Below are positions 57,167 through 64,000 of a DNA stretch of 64,000 nt, in pieces; the first letter of the stretch is position 1, and each line of letters begins with the position of its first letter. The notes beneath the pieces were generated by a model that was not told the DNA's origin, did not search any database, and worked only from the letters and a program-made list of their open reading frames with translations. A program made the translations under genes and the position numbers. This DNA comes from Streptomyces purpureus (GTDB lineage: Bacteria; Actinomycetota; Actinomycetes; Streptomycetales; Streptomycetaceae): positions 120,931 to 184,930 of the forward strand of contig NZ_BMQQ01000003.1 in NCBI RefSeq assembly GCF_014648195.1, given 5' to 3'.

Positions 57167-57203
57167 CGGAGAGTCCCCGGACACATTGTCCGGGGACTCT
57201 CCG
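57167..57203 (-). terminator. Terminator after inositol-phosphate synthase
   Basis: Perfect 17-bp stem (57167-57183 and 57187-57203) with a 3-nt CAT loop, on the minus strand between ino1 and the MFS gene. Confidence 0.9.
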
Positions 57204-57254
57204 AGGAAGAGCGGGGGAAGCGCGGGCGATGCCCGTGCCGTGCCGAGCTCTGGC

Positions 57255-58337
57255 TTAGCGCTCGACCTCGCCCTTGATGAACTTCTCGACGTTCTCGTAG
57301 GCCTCGTCGTCGAAGTACTGCACCGGCGGGGACTTCATGAAGTACGAGGAGGCGGAGAGGATCGGGCCGCCGATGCCCCGGTCCTTCGCGATCTTCGCGG
57401 CGCGCAGGGCGTCGATGATGACACCGGCGGAGTTCGGGGAGTCCCAGACCTCGAGCTTGTACTCGAGGTTCAGCGGGACGTCACCGAAGGCGCGGCCTTC
57501 GAGGCGCACGTACGCCCACTTGCGGTCGTCCAGCCAGGCCACGTAGTCCGACGGACCGATGTGGACGTTCTTCTCGCCCAGGTCGCGGTCGGGGATCTGG
57601 GAGGTGACGGCCTGCGTCTTGGAGATCTTCTTGGACTCCAGGCGCTCGCGCTCGAGCATGTTCTTGAAGTCCATGTTGCCGCCGACGTTCAGCTGCATGG
57701 TGCGCTCCAGGCGGACACCGCGGTCCTCGAAGAGCTTCGCCATGACGCGGTGCGTGATGGTGGCACCGACCTGCGACTTGATGTCGTCACCGACGATCGG
57801 GACGCCCGCCTCGGTGAACTTGTCCGCCCACTCCTTGGTGCCGGCGATGAAGACCGGGAGCGCGTTGACGAAGGCGACCTTGGCGTCGATGGCGCACTGC
57901 GCGTAGAACTTCGCGGCGTCCTCGGAGCCGACGGGCAGGTAGCAGACGAGAACGTCGACCTGCTTGTCCTTGAGGACCTGGGTGACGTCCACCGGAGCCT
58001 CGGGGGACTCCTCGATGGTCTGCTGGTAGTACTTGCCCAGGCCGTCGAGCGTGTGGCCGCGCTGGACCGTCACGCCCGTCGACGGCACGTCGCAGATCTT
58101 GATGGTGTTGTTCTCGCTCGCGCCGATGGCGTCCGCGAGGTCGAGGCCGACCTTCTTCGCGTCCACGTCGAAGGCGGCCACGAACTCCACGTCGCCGACG
58201 TGGTAGTCGCCGAACTGGACGTGCATAAGACCCGGCACCTTGGTCGCCGGGTCGGCGTCCTTGTAGTACTCGACGCCCTGCACCAGCGAGGCGGCGCAGT
58301 TGCCCACGCCGACGATGGCTACGCGAACCGAACCCAT
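57255..58337 (-). CDS. ino1: Inositol-3-phosphate synthase
   Basis: 360 residues from ATG at 58337 with GGGAG nine bases upstream. NAD motif [31 protein letters not shown] and the [15 protein letters not shown] segment are those of the actinobacterial enzyme. It converts glucose 6-phosphate to inositol phosphate for mycothiol and phosphatidylinositol. It lies 50 bp downstream of a PadR regulator gene, probably in its operon. The ORF start at 58391 lies within padR and is rejected. Confidence 0.95.
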   Translation of the reverse strand: MGSVRVAIVGVGNCAASLVQGVEYYKDADPATKVPGLMHVQFGDYHVGDVEFVAAFDVDAKKVGLDLADAIGASENNTIKICDVPSTGVTVQRGHTLDGLGKYYQQTIEESPEAPVDVTQVLKDKQVDVLVCYLPVGSEDAAKFYAQCAIDAKVAFVNALPVFIAGTKEWADKFTEAGVPIVGDDIKSQVGATITHRVMAKLFEDRGVRLERTMQLNVGGNMDFKNMLERERLESKKISKTQAVTSQIPDRDLGEKNVHIGPSDYVAWLDDRKWAYVRLEGRAFGDVPLNLEYKLEVWDSPNSAGVIIDALRAAKIAKDRGIGGPILSASSYFMKSPPVQYFDDEAYENVEKFIKGEVER

Positions 58338-58387
58338 TCCGGTTGCTCCCTGTGTGATCTCGACGAAGCCCTGCAGGTCGCAGAGCC

Positions 58388-59068
58388 TCACTTGGTGGTG
58401 TCGTCGGACGGATCCGGCCGGGTACTGCCCCCGTGCCGGGGCAGGCCGCCCGTTTCTCCAGATGTGTTGTCCTGCTGAGCGGTGGCATCGGACCCGGATC
58501 GTCGATCCCGGCCTGCCCGCTCGCTCTCGATGAGCTCGTTCAGCCAGCGCACTTCGCGCTCCACGGACTCCATTCCGTGGCGCTGCAGCTCAAGCGTGTA
58601 GTCGTCCAGCCGCTCGCGCGTACGGGCCAGAGAGGCGCGCATCTTCTCCAGGCGCTCCTCCAGCCGGCTGCGGCGGCCTTCCAGCACCCGCATCCGCACC
58701 TCGCGCTCCGTCTGGCCGAAGAAGGCGAAACGGGCCGCGAAGTGCTCGTCCTCCCAGGCGTCCGGGCCGGCGTGGGTGAGGAGCTCCTCGAAGTGCTCCT
58801 TACCTTCCGGCGTCAACCGGTAGACGATCTTGGCGCGGCGTCCTGCGAGGGAGGCGGCGAGTGCGTCCTCCGGGGCGCTGCCCGGCTCCTCGATCAACCA
58901 GCCGTTGGCGACCAGCGTCTTGAGGCAGGGGTAGAGGGTCCCGTAACTGAACGCCCGGAAGATCCCCAGTGAGGTGTTGAGCCGCTTCCGGAGCTCGTAG
59001 CCGTGCATCGGCGCCTCACGGAGCAGCCCGAGGACGGCGAATTCAAGGATCCCGGAGCGCCTGCTCAT
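58388..59068 (-). CDS. PadR-family transcriptional regulator
   Basis: 226 residues from ATG at 59068 with AGAGGAGG six bases upstream; the extension to 59161 would cover the operator. Winged HTH with the PadR signature ([40 protein letters not shown]) and a C-terminal coiled coil ([26 protein letters not shown]). Likely regulates itself and the ino1 gene downstream. Confidence 0.93.
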   Translation of the reverse strand: MSRRSGILEFAVLGLLREAPMHGYELRKRLNTSLGIFRAFSYGTLYPCLKTLVANGWLIEEPGSAPEDALAASLAGRRAKIVYRLTPEGKEHFEELLTHAGPDAWEDEHFAARFAFFGQTEREVRMRVLEGRRSRLEERLEKMRASLARTRERLDDYTLELQRHGMESVEREVRWLNELIESERAGRDRRSGSDATAQQDNTSGETGGLPRHGGSTRPDPSDDTTK

Positions 59069-59437
59069 TCGTCGCCTCCTCTGCCGTCCAGGACTCTTAT
59101 GCCGCTCTGATGTATCGACTCGATACATCCCGACGATAGAACGGCGGTCCTGCTGCGACAAGAGGGGCTGTCGTGACCGGCGTCACATCGACAATTCGCA
59201 GTAATCGACTTGCCTGATTTGGGGTGAACTTCAGCGCTAGGTGGGTTTTGACCGTGCGTAGTCTGTGCGGCATGCAGACCACCGGGAACCATGCGACGGC
59301 AGGGGGCGTCAGTGCTCTCGGTGCCATGGCTGCACTGCGGATGAGCCCGTGGCCGGGCATGTCCGTATTCATTTCGGGGGGACCGGAACCAGCTGCCGTT
59401 TCCAGGCGTACTCGCCTGCCCGAGGAGTAGTCGTTCG
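59069..59437. promoter_or_regulatory. padR-pbp divergent intergenic region
   Basis: 369 bp. Besides the PadR-type dyad it contains a possible -35 TTGACC (59248-59253) for the PBP gene without a good -10. A plus-strand ORF from 59272 to 59430 has only about 70 percent GC at third positions and is probably not a gene. No other structure seen. Confidence 0.5.
59109..59129. promoter_or_regulatory. Candidate PadR operator
   Basis: GATGTATCGA and TCGATACATC are perfect 10-bp arms around one central C, 41 bp upstream of the padR start. It contains the ATGT and ACAT ends common in PadR sites and is unusually AT-rich for this genome. Confidence 0.75.
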
Positions 59438-62170
59438 ATGAGCGAGCACCGTCGCAAACAGCCGCCGCAGCCGCAGGGCGGCGGACGTGCCGCGGCCCGG
59501 CGCGCAGCCCAGCAGCCGCAAGGCCGCCGGGCATCCCAGGCCCGGGACGTCAGTACAGGATCGCCCTCCGAGCCGTACGGTCAGGAGCGTCCCTATGGTG
59601 GCCGTGCCGAGGCCCGCCGCGCCGCGCAGCGTGGCGGACGCCGGCGCGCGGCCGAGGGAGGCGGCGTCGGTGCGGGTGGCGGCCGGCGCGGTGGCGGCGG
59701 TGGCGGCGGCGGTCACGAGAGCGGACCCGGTCGTGGCCGCGGCGGTCGGCCGCCCGGCCGGAAGCGGATGATCGACTATCCGCGGTACGGCAAGTACGGC
59801 TGGCGCCGCTGGGTGCCGTCGTGGAAGCTCACGTCCGGCCTGTTCCTCGCGTTCTTCGGCAGCCTGATGGGCGCGGCGACGCTCGCGTACGCCATGGTGG
59901 AGGTCCCCAAGGAGGATCTGGCCGCCAAGGCGCAGAACAACGTCTACTACTGGGCCGACGGCACGCAGATGGCCGCCACCGGCGGTGAGGTCAACCGCCA
60001 GATCATCGGGATCGACCAGATTCCGAAGGCCATGCAGAACGCGGTGGTCTCGGCCGAGAACAAGACCTTCTGGACCGACCCGGGTATCGACCCGATGGGT
60101 ATCGGCCGTGCTGTGTTCAACATGGCCAGGGGTGGTCAGACGCAGGGTGGCTCGACGATCACCCAGCAGTATGTGAAGAACAACCGGCTCAACGACCAGT
60201 CGCAGACCCTGAGCCGGAAGATGAAGGAGCTCTTCATCTCCATCCGGGTCGGCAACGAGCTGGACAAGCCCGTGATCATGGCCGGCTACCTCAACACCTC
60301 GTACTACGGGCGTGGCGCCTACGGTCTCCAGGCCGCGGCCCGGACGTACTACGGCAAGGACGCCAAGGACCTGAACCCCAGCGAGTGCGCCTTCCTCACC
60401 TCGCTGCTCAAGGGCGCCACGTACTTCGACCCGGCCGGTGCTCCCGAGATCGACCGCAAGGCCACCCCCGAGGCCAACCTGGACCGGGCCACCAAGCGCT
60501 GGCGCTGGGTCCTCGACGAGATGGTCAAGGACAAATACCTCCCCGCGGCGGAGCGGGCGAAGTACGCGGCGTTCCCGATGCCCAAGAAGCCGCAGAAGAG
60601 CGCCCAGCTGAGCGGTCAGACCGGTTATCTGGTGAGCCTCGCCAAGGCCTACTTCATCAACAACAACGATCTCGGCATCGGGGAGAAGGAGCTCTCCCAG
60701 GGCGGCTTCGAGATCTACACGACCTTCGACAAGAACAAGGTCAAGAAGCTCGAGGCGGCGGTCAAGAAGGTCTACGACGCGCACATCGACCCTGTGAAGC
60801 GTCCCAAGACCGACACACACGTCCAGTTCGGCGGTGCCTCGGTGGACCCGCGGACCGGCGCGATCGTCGCGATCTACGGCGGTACCGACGCCACCAAGCA
60901 CTTCACCAACAACGCGGACCAGACCGGTGCGCAGGTCGGATCGACCTTCAAGCCGTTCGTCCTGGCCGCGGCCATGCGCGACGGTGTGCGCAACCCTCAG
61001 GGCGAGCGCCGCATCCTCGACCCGGACAAGAGCCGTTACAGCGGCAAGAACAAGCTGAAGATCAAGAACTACGACGGCACGGTCTGGCACAACGAGGAAG
61101 GGAAGGAGTGGCTGCAGGTCAACGACGACGACGCGGACTACAAGGACATCGACCTGCGCTACGCCATGGTCCGCTCCGCGAACTCCCCCTTCGTGCAGCT
61201 GGGCATGGACGTCGGCATCGACAAGGTCCGCAATGCCGCCGTCGACGCCGGTCTCCTGGAGTCCTCGCTCGTCAAGTCCGACGTCCCCTCGTTTTCCCTC
61301 GGTATCTCCGACCCGAGCGCCATCCGCATGGCCGGCGCGTACGCGACCTTCGCCGCCAACGGCAAGCAGCGTGACCCGTACTCCGTGACCAAGGTCAAGA
61401 ACCGCGGCACGGAGGTCTACAAGCACAAGGACGAGGCCGATGAAGCCTTCTCCTCCGCCGTCGCGAGCAATGTGACCGATGTGCTGCGGGACGTCGTCGA
61501 GCACCCCAAGGGCACCGGCCGCAAGGCCGCGATCCCCGGCCGGGACGTCGCGGGCAAGACCGGTACGACCGACGGCAACGAGTCCGCCTGGTTCGTGGGC
61601 TACACGCCGCAGCTGTCGACCGCCATCGACATGTACCGCTTCGACGACAACGCCGAGAACACCAAGCGTGAGTTCCTGGAGATGTTCGGCACGGGCAACC
61701 AGCCGAAGATCCACGGCTCGTCGTTCCCGTCCCAGATCTGGCACGACTACATGGTCGACGCGCTCGAGGGCGAGAAGGTCATCGAGTTCCCCGAGCCGGG
61801 GTCCCTGGACGACGCCGAGGCCGTCTTCGGTGGCGGGGCGTCCAGCCCGACCCCGACGCCGTCCATGTCGACCTCCCCGTCGCCGTCCGTGTCGACCTCG
61901 CCGTCCCCCTCGAAGTCTGCGTCCACCAGCCCCAGCCCCGGCAACTCCTGTGGTGTCTGGGACTTTGACTGCAACGACGGCGGAAACAGCAAGGGCGGTG
62001 CCGACAACGGCGGCGCTGACGGCGGCACAGCCGACGGCGGCTCCACCGGCGGGCCTTCGAACAGTCCGAGCCCACCCACCGGAGGCACCGACACCGGCGG
62101 CCCCGGCAACGGCAGCGCCGGCAAGAACGAAGGCACGAGCAGCGGCTTCTTCGGCGGAACGGAGAATTGA
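59438..62170 (+). CDS. Bifunctional class A penicillin-binding protein
   Basis: 910 residues. A 110-residue Arg/Gly/Gln-rich cytoplasmic tail, membrane helix (GLFLAFFGSLMGAATLAYAMV), GT51 transglycosylase (catalytic Glu about 207 in VVSAENKTFW, GGSTITQQYVKN) and transpeptidase with STFK (Ser about 502), SAN and KTGTTD (about 707). The C-terminal 110 residues are Ser/Pro/Thr then Gly/Asn-rich, extracellular and probably wall-spanning. Synthesises and cross-links peptidoglycan. Confidence 0.96.
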   Translation: MSEHRRKQPPQPQGGGRAAARRAAQQPQGRRASQARDVSTGSPSEPYGQERPYGGRAEARRAAQRGGRRRAAEGGGVGAGGGRRGGGGGGGGHESGPGRGRGGRPPGRKRMIDYPRYGKYGWRRWVPSWKLTSGLFLAFFGSLMGAATLAYAMVEVPKEDLAAKAQNNVYYWADGTQMAATGGEVNRQIIGIDQIPKAMQNAVVSAENKTFWTDPGIDPMGIGRAVFNMARGGQTQGGSTITQQYVKNNRLNDQSQTLSRKMKELFISIRVGNELDKPVIMAGYLNTSYYGRGAYGLQAAARTYYGKDAKDLNPSECAFLTSLLKGATYFDPAGAPEIDRKATPEANLDRATKRWRWVLDEMVKDKYLPAAERAKYAAFPMPKKPQKSAQLSGQTGYLVSLAKAYFINNNDLGIGEKELSQGGFEIYTTFDKNKVKKLEAAVKKVYDAHIDPVKRPKTDTHVQFGGASVDPRTGAIVAIYGGTDATKHFTNNADQTGAQVGSTFKPFVLAAAMRDGVRNPQGERRILDPDKSRYSGKNKLKIKNYDGTVWHNEEGKEWLQVNDDDADYKDIDLRYAMVRSANSPFVQLGMDVGIDKVRNAAVDAGLLESSLVKSDVPSFSLGISDPSAIRMAGAYATFAANGKQRDPYSVTKVKNRGTEVYKHKDEADEAFSSAVASNVTDVLRDVVEHPKGTGRKAAIPGRDVAGKTGTTDGNESAWFVGYTPQLSTAIDMYRFDDNAENTKREFLEMFGTGNQPKIHGSSFPSQIWHDYMVDALEGEKVIEFPEPGSLDDAEAVFGGGASSPTPTPSMSTSPSPSVSTSPSPSKSASTSPSPGNSCGVWDFDCNDGGNSKGGADNGGADGGTADGGSTGGPSNSPSPPTGGTDTGGPGNGSAGKNEGTSSGFFGGTEN

Positions 62171-62282
62171 CGCCGCTCCCGCCCCGCTGACCTGGGCCGT
62201 CGCCCCCGCCCCGTACGGAACGTACGGGCACGGGAGCGGCGGCCCTCGTCGTATCTCCGGCGCCGTACGGCAGGATGTCCCC

Positions 62283-63764
62283 ATGCCGAGCCTGGAGAAG
62301 ACGAGCCCGCAACAGGACCGTCCGGTCGTGTCCCCCACACAGAGGGACGAGGTCGCCGCCGCGGGCAGCGAGCTGTTCGGCGGCCCGCTCGGCCGCTGGG
62401 CCCGGCCGGGCGGCAGCCCGCTGACGCCGGTACGCGTGGTCGCACTGGTGGCGATCGGGATGTTTGCGCTCGGCATGGTGCAGAAGCTGCCCTGTTACAA
62501 CTGGGCCTGGTTCCGCGGTGCCAGCTCGCAGTACACCCACGCCTGCTACTCGGACATTCCGCATCTCTTCATCGGACGGGGGTTCGCCGACGGGCTCATC
62601 CCCTACTTCGACCGGCTCTCGGGCGACATGGAGTACCTCGAGTACCCCGTGCTGACCGGCCTGTTCATGGAGGTTGCCGCCTGGCTGACCCCCGGTGGCA
62701 CCGACATGATGCACCGCGAGCAGATCTACTGGCTGGTCAACGCGGGCATGCTGATGGTCTGCACCGCCGTCATGGCCGTCTGCGTTGCCCGGACGCATCG
62801 TGACCGCCCCTGGGACGGCCTCCTGGTGGCCCTCGCGCCCGCCTTCGCGCTGACCGCCACCATCAACTGGGACCTGCTCGCGGTCGCCCTCACCGCCGCC
62901 GCGATGCTGATGTGGTCGCGCGGTCGTGCCCTCGCCTTCGGCATCCTCATCGGGCTCGCGACCGCCGCCAAGCTCTACCCGGTCCTCCTGCTCGGGCCGC
63001 TGCTGCTGCTGTGCTGGCGGGCGGGACGATGGCGGGAGTACGGGACGGCGGTGCTCGGCGCGGCGGGTGCCTGGCTCGTGGTGAACGTGCCGGTGATGCT
63101 GCTCGCGCCCGAGGGGTGGAAGAAGTTCTACACCTTCAGCCAGGAACGCAATGTGGACTTCGGCTCCTTCTGGCTGGTCATCACGCAGCGCACCGGTGAG
63201 CCGATCGCGCCCGAGACGGCCAACACCTACGCGATCGTGCTGATGCTGCTCGCCTGCGCCGGGATCGCCGCGCTGGCCCTCATGGCCCCCCGGCGGCCCC
63301 GCTTCGCCCAGCTGGCGTTCCTGGTGGTGGCCGCGTTCATCCTGACCAACAAGGTCTACTCGCCGCAGTACGTGCTGTGGCTGATCCCGCTCGCCGCGCT
63401 GGCCCGGCCGCGCTGGCGGGACTTCCTGATCTGGCAGGCCTGCGAGGTCATGTACTTCCTCGGCATCTGGATGTACCTCGCCTTCACGACCAGCGGGAAC
63501 AAGCAGGGGCTGCCCACCGACGGGTACCAGTTCGCGATCGTCCTGCACCTGCTCGGCACGCTCTACATCTGCGCGCTGATCGTCCGGGACATCCTCACGC
63601 CGGAGCGGGACAAGGTGCGCCAGGACGGCGCCGACGACCCGTCCGGAGGCGTGCTGGACGGGGCCGGGGACGTCTTCGGCCTGGGGCCGGCCGCCCACCC
63701 GCCCCGGCACGCCGCGCACGCCGTCGAGGGGCCGCGGGTGGATTGGGGCGCGGTCCGGGAGTAG
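62283..63764 (+). CDS. GT87-family (DUF2029) polyprenol-phosphate-sugar glycosyltransferase
   Basis: 493 residues from ATG at 62283 with AGGA eight bases upstream. About eleven membrane helices; the first extracytoplasmic loop holds the GT-C-type acidic motif YFDRLSGDMEYLEYPVL. GT87 enzymes transfer mannose or similar sugars from polyprenol phosphate outside the membrane, as in mycobacterial PimE. The acceptor here is unknown. A dyad CCCGTACG/CGTACGGG at 62210-62228 lies upstream. Confidence 0.88.
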   Translation: MPSLEKTSPQQDRPVVSPTQRDEVAAAGSELFGGPLGRWARPGGSPLTPVRVVALVAIGMFALGMVQKLPCYNWAWFRGASSQYTHACYSDIPHLFIGRGFADGLIPYFDRLSGDMEYLEYPVLTGLFMEVAAWLTPGGTDMMHREQIYWLVNAGMLMVCTAVMAVCVARTHRDRPWDGLLVALAPAFALTATINWDLLAVALTAAAMLMWSRGRALAFGILIGLATAAKLYPVLLLGPLLLLCWRAGRWREYGTAVLGAAGAWLVVNVPVMLLAPEGWKKFYTFSQERNVDFGSFWLVITQRTGEPIAPETANTYAIVLMLLACAGIAALALMAPRRPRFAQLAFLVVAAFILTNKVYSPQYVLWLIPLAALARPRWRDFLIWQACEVMYFLGIWMYLAFTTSGNKQGLPTDGYQFAIVLHLLGTLYICALIVRDILTPERDKVRQDGADDPSGGVLDGAGDVFGLGPAAHPPRHAAHAVEGPRVDWGAVRE

Positions 63765-63777
63765 CGGTGGGGAACGC

Positions 63778-63999
63778 TCAGCGCTCCACGATCCGGTCGA
63801 ACTGCGTCGTGGTGTGCCGCAGATGGGCCACCAGCTCGTCGCCGACCTTGGGTTCCTGGGCGTCCGCGGGGACGAAGAGGATCGACACCTGCATGTGCGG
63901 CGGCTCGGCGAACCAGCGCTGCTTGCCCGCCCAGACGAACGGCGAAAGGTTCCGGTTCACCGTCGCCAGGCCGGCCCGCGCCACGCCCTTGGCGCGCGG
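63778..63999 (-). CDS. Partial protein, C-terminal 73 residues (cut by window edge)
   Basis: The frame is open to the window end and reads ARAGLATVNRNLSPFVWAGK, then WFAEPPHMQVSILFVPADA, finishing TTTQFDRIVER. Third-position GC is strong, so it is coding. I could not assign the family from this fragment. Convergent with the GT87 gene 13 bp away. Confidence 0.75.
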   Translation of the reverse strand, partial: PRAKGVARAGLATVNRNLSPFVWAGKQRWFAEPPHMQVSILFVPADAQEPKVGDELVAHLRHTTTQFDRIVER

Positions 64000-64000
64000 C

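Noticed and set aside
59272..59430. Small ORF MQTTGNHATAGG upstream of the PBP gene
   Set aside because: Third-position GC only about 70 percent, no ribosome-binding site and no recognised homologue.
59369..62476. 1035-residue minus-strand frame opposite the class A PBP
   Set aside because: Shadow frame of low-complexity sequence. The plus strand encodes a full GT51-transpeptidase.

Overview
The window is a piece of a high-GC actinobacterial chromosome centred on the replication origin. Gene content and order point to Streptomyces: dnaA-oriC-dnaN-gnd-recF-DUF721-gyrB-gyrA on one side of the origin and rpmH-rnpA-yidD-yidC-jag-rsmG-parA-parB-trxA/trxB-sigM-murJ-cca on the other. GTG and TTG starts are common, DnaA has a very long Pro/Gly/Gln-rich domain II, and class E sortases, crgA and a DLW-39 gene are present. 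The species cannot be fixed from the sequence alone.

Layout. 1-6.1 kb holds the end of the cell-wall signalling operon (PP2C phosphatase, FtsW/RodA-type polymerase, penicillin-binding protein, PASTA kinase), closed by a perfect 26-bp hairpin. 6.2-10.4 kb is a minus-strand run of three class E sortases interleaved with pabA/trpG, a 53-residue membrane protein and a DUF881 protein, several of them joined by GTGA overlaps. 10.5-15.2 kb holds crgA, a cluster of perfect DnaA boxes, a rhomboid protease, a cyclophilin, DUF5324 and DUF6344 proteins and a membrane endonuclease/exonuclease/phosphatase-family (EEP) protein. 15.2-20.7 kb is a variable-looking stretch between a 16-bp relic of a tRNA-Ala 3' end and the intact tRNA-Ala. 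It holds two regulators, a deletion scar that joins two secreted-protein genes, a small exported-peptide gene and a Rid-family gene. 20.8-25.6 kb is an HTH/kinase pair, a secreted membrane-anchored protein, DLW-39, tRNA-Ile and DUF3566, leading into gyrA and gyrB.

25.6-37.3 kb is the origin block. oriC lies between dnaN and dnaA and has about twenty DnaA boxes, every one with at least one mismatch to TTGTCCACA. Perfect boxes occur instead at 10.9 kb, in the dnaA upstream region and in the parA upstream region. 37.6-43.5 kb carries ribosome, membrane-insertion and segregation genes read away from the origin. Six parS sites (GTTTCACGTGAAAC) lie at 41.15, 41.44, 44.45, 46.58, 55.79 and 55.84 kb. 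Three of them sit inside perfect palindromes of 32-36 bp, two of which form the only hairpins between convergent cca and an MFS gene. 44.5-54.1 kb is collinear with the mycobacterial trx-sigM-mviN region, but here the MurJ flippase and its pseudokinase are separate genes. trxB has an exact sigma-R-type promoter. 55.9-64 kb holds an MFS transporter, inositol-phosphate synthase with a PadR regulator and a strong candidate operator, a bifunctional PBP, a GT87 transferase and a partial gene.

Most of the window is conserved core. The observations most worth a second look are the DnaA-box distribution, the parS-hairpin overlap, the tRNA-flanked segment with its gene-fusion scar, and small genes and start sites that simple ORF calling misses. 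I found no CRISPR array, insertion sequence, integrase or recognisable defence system.
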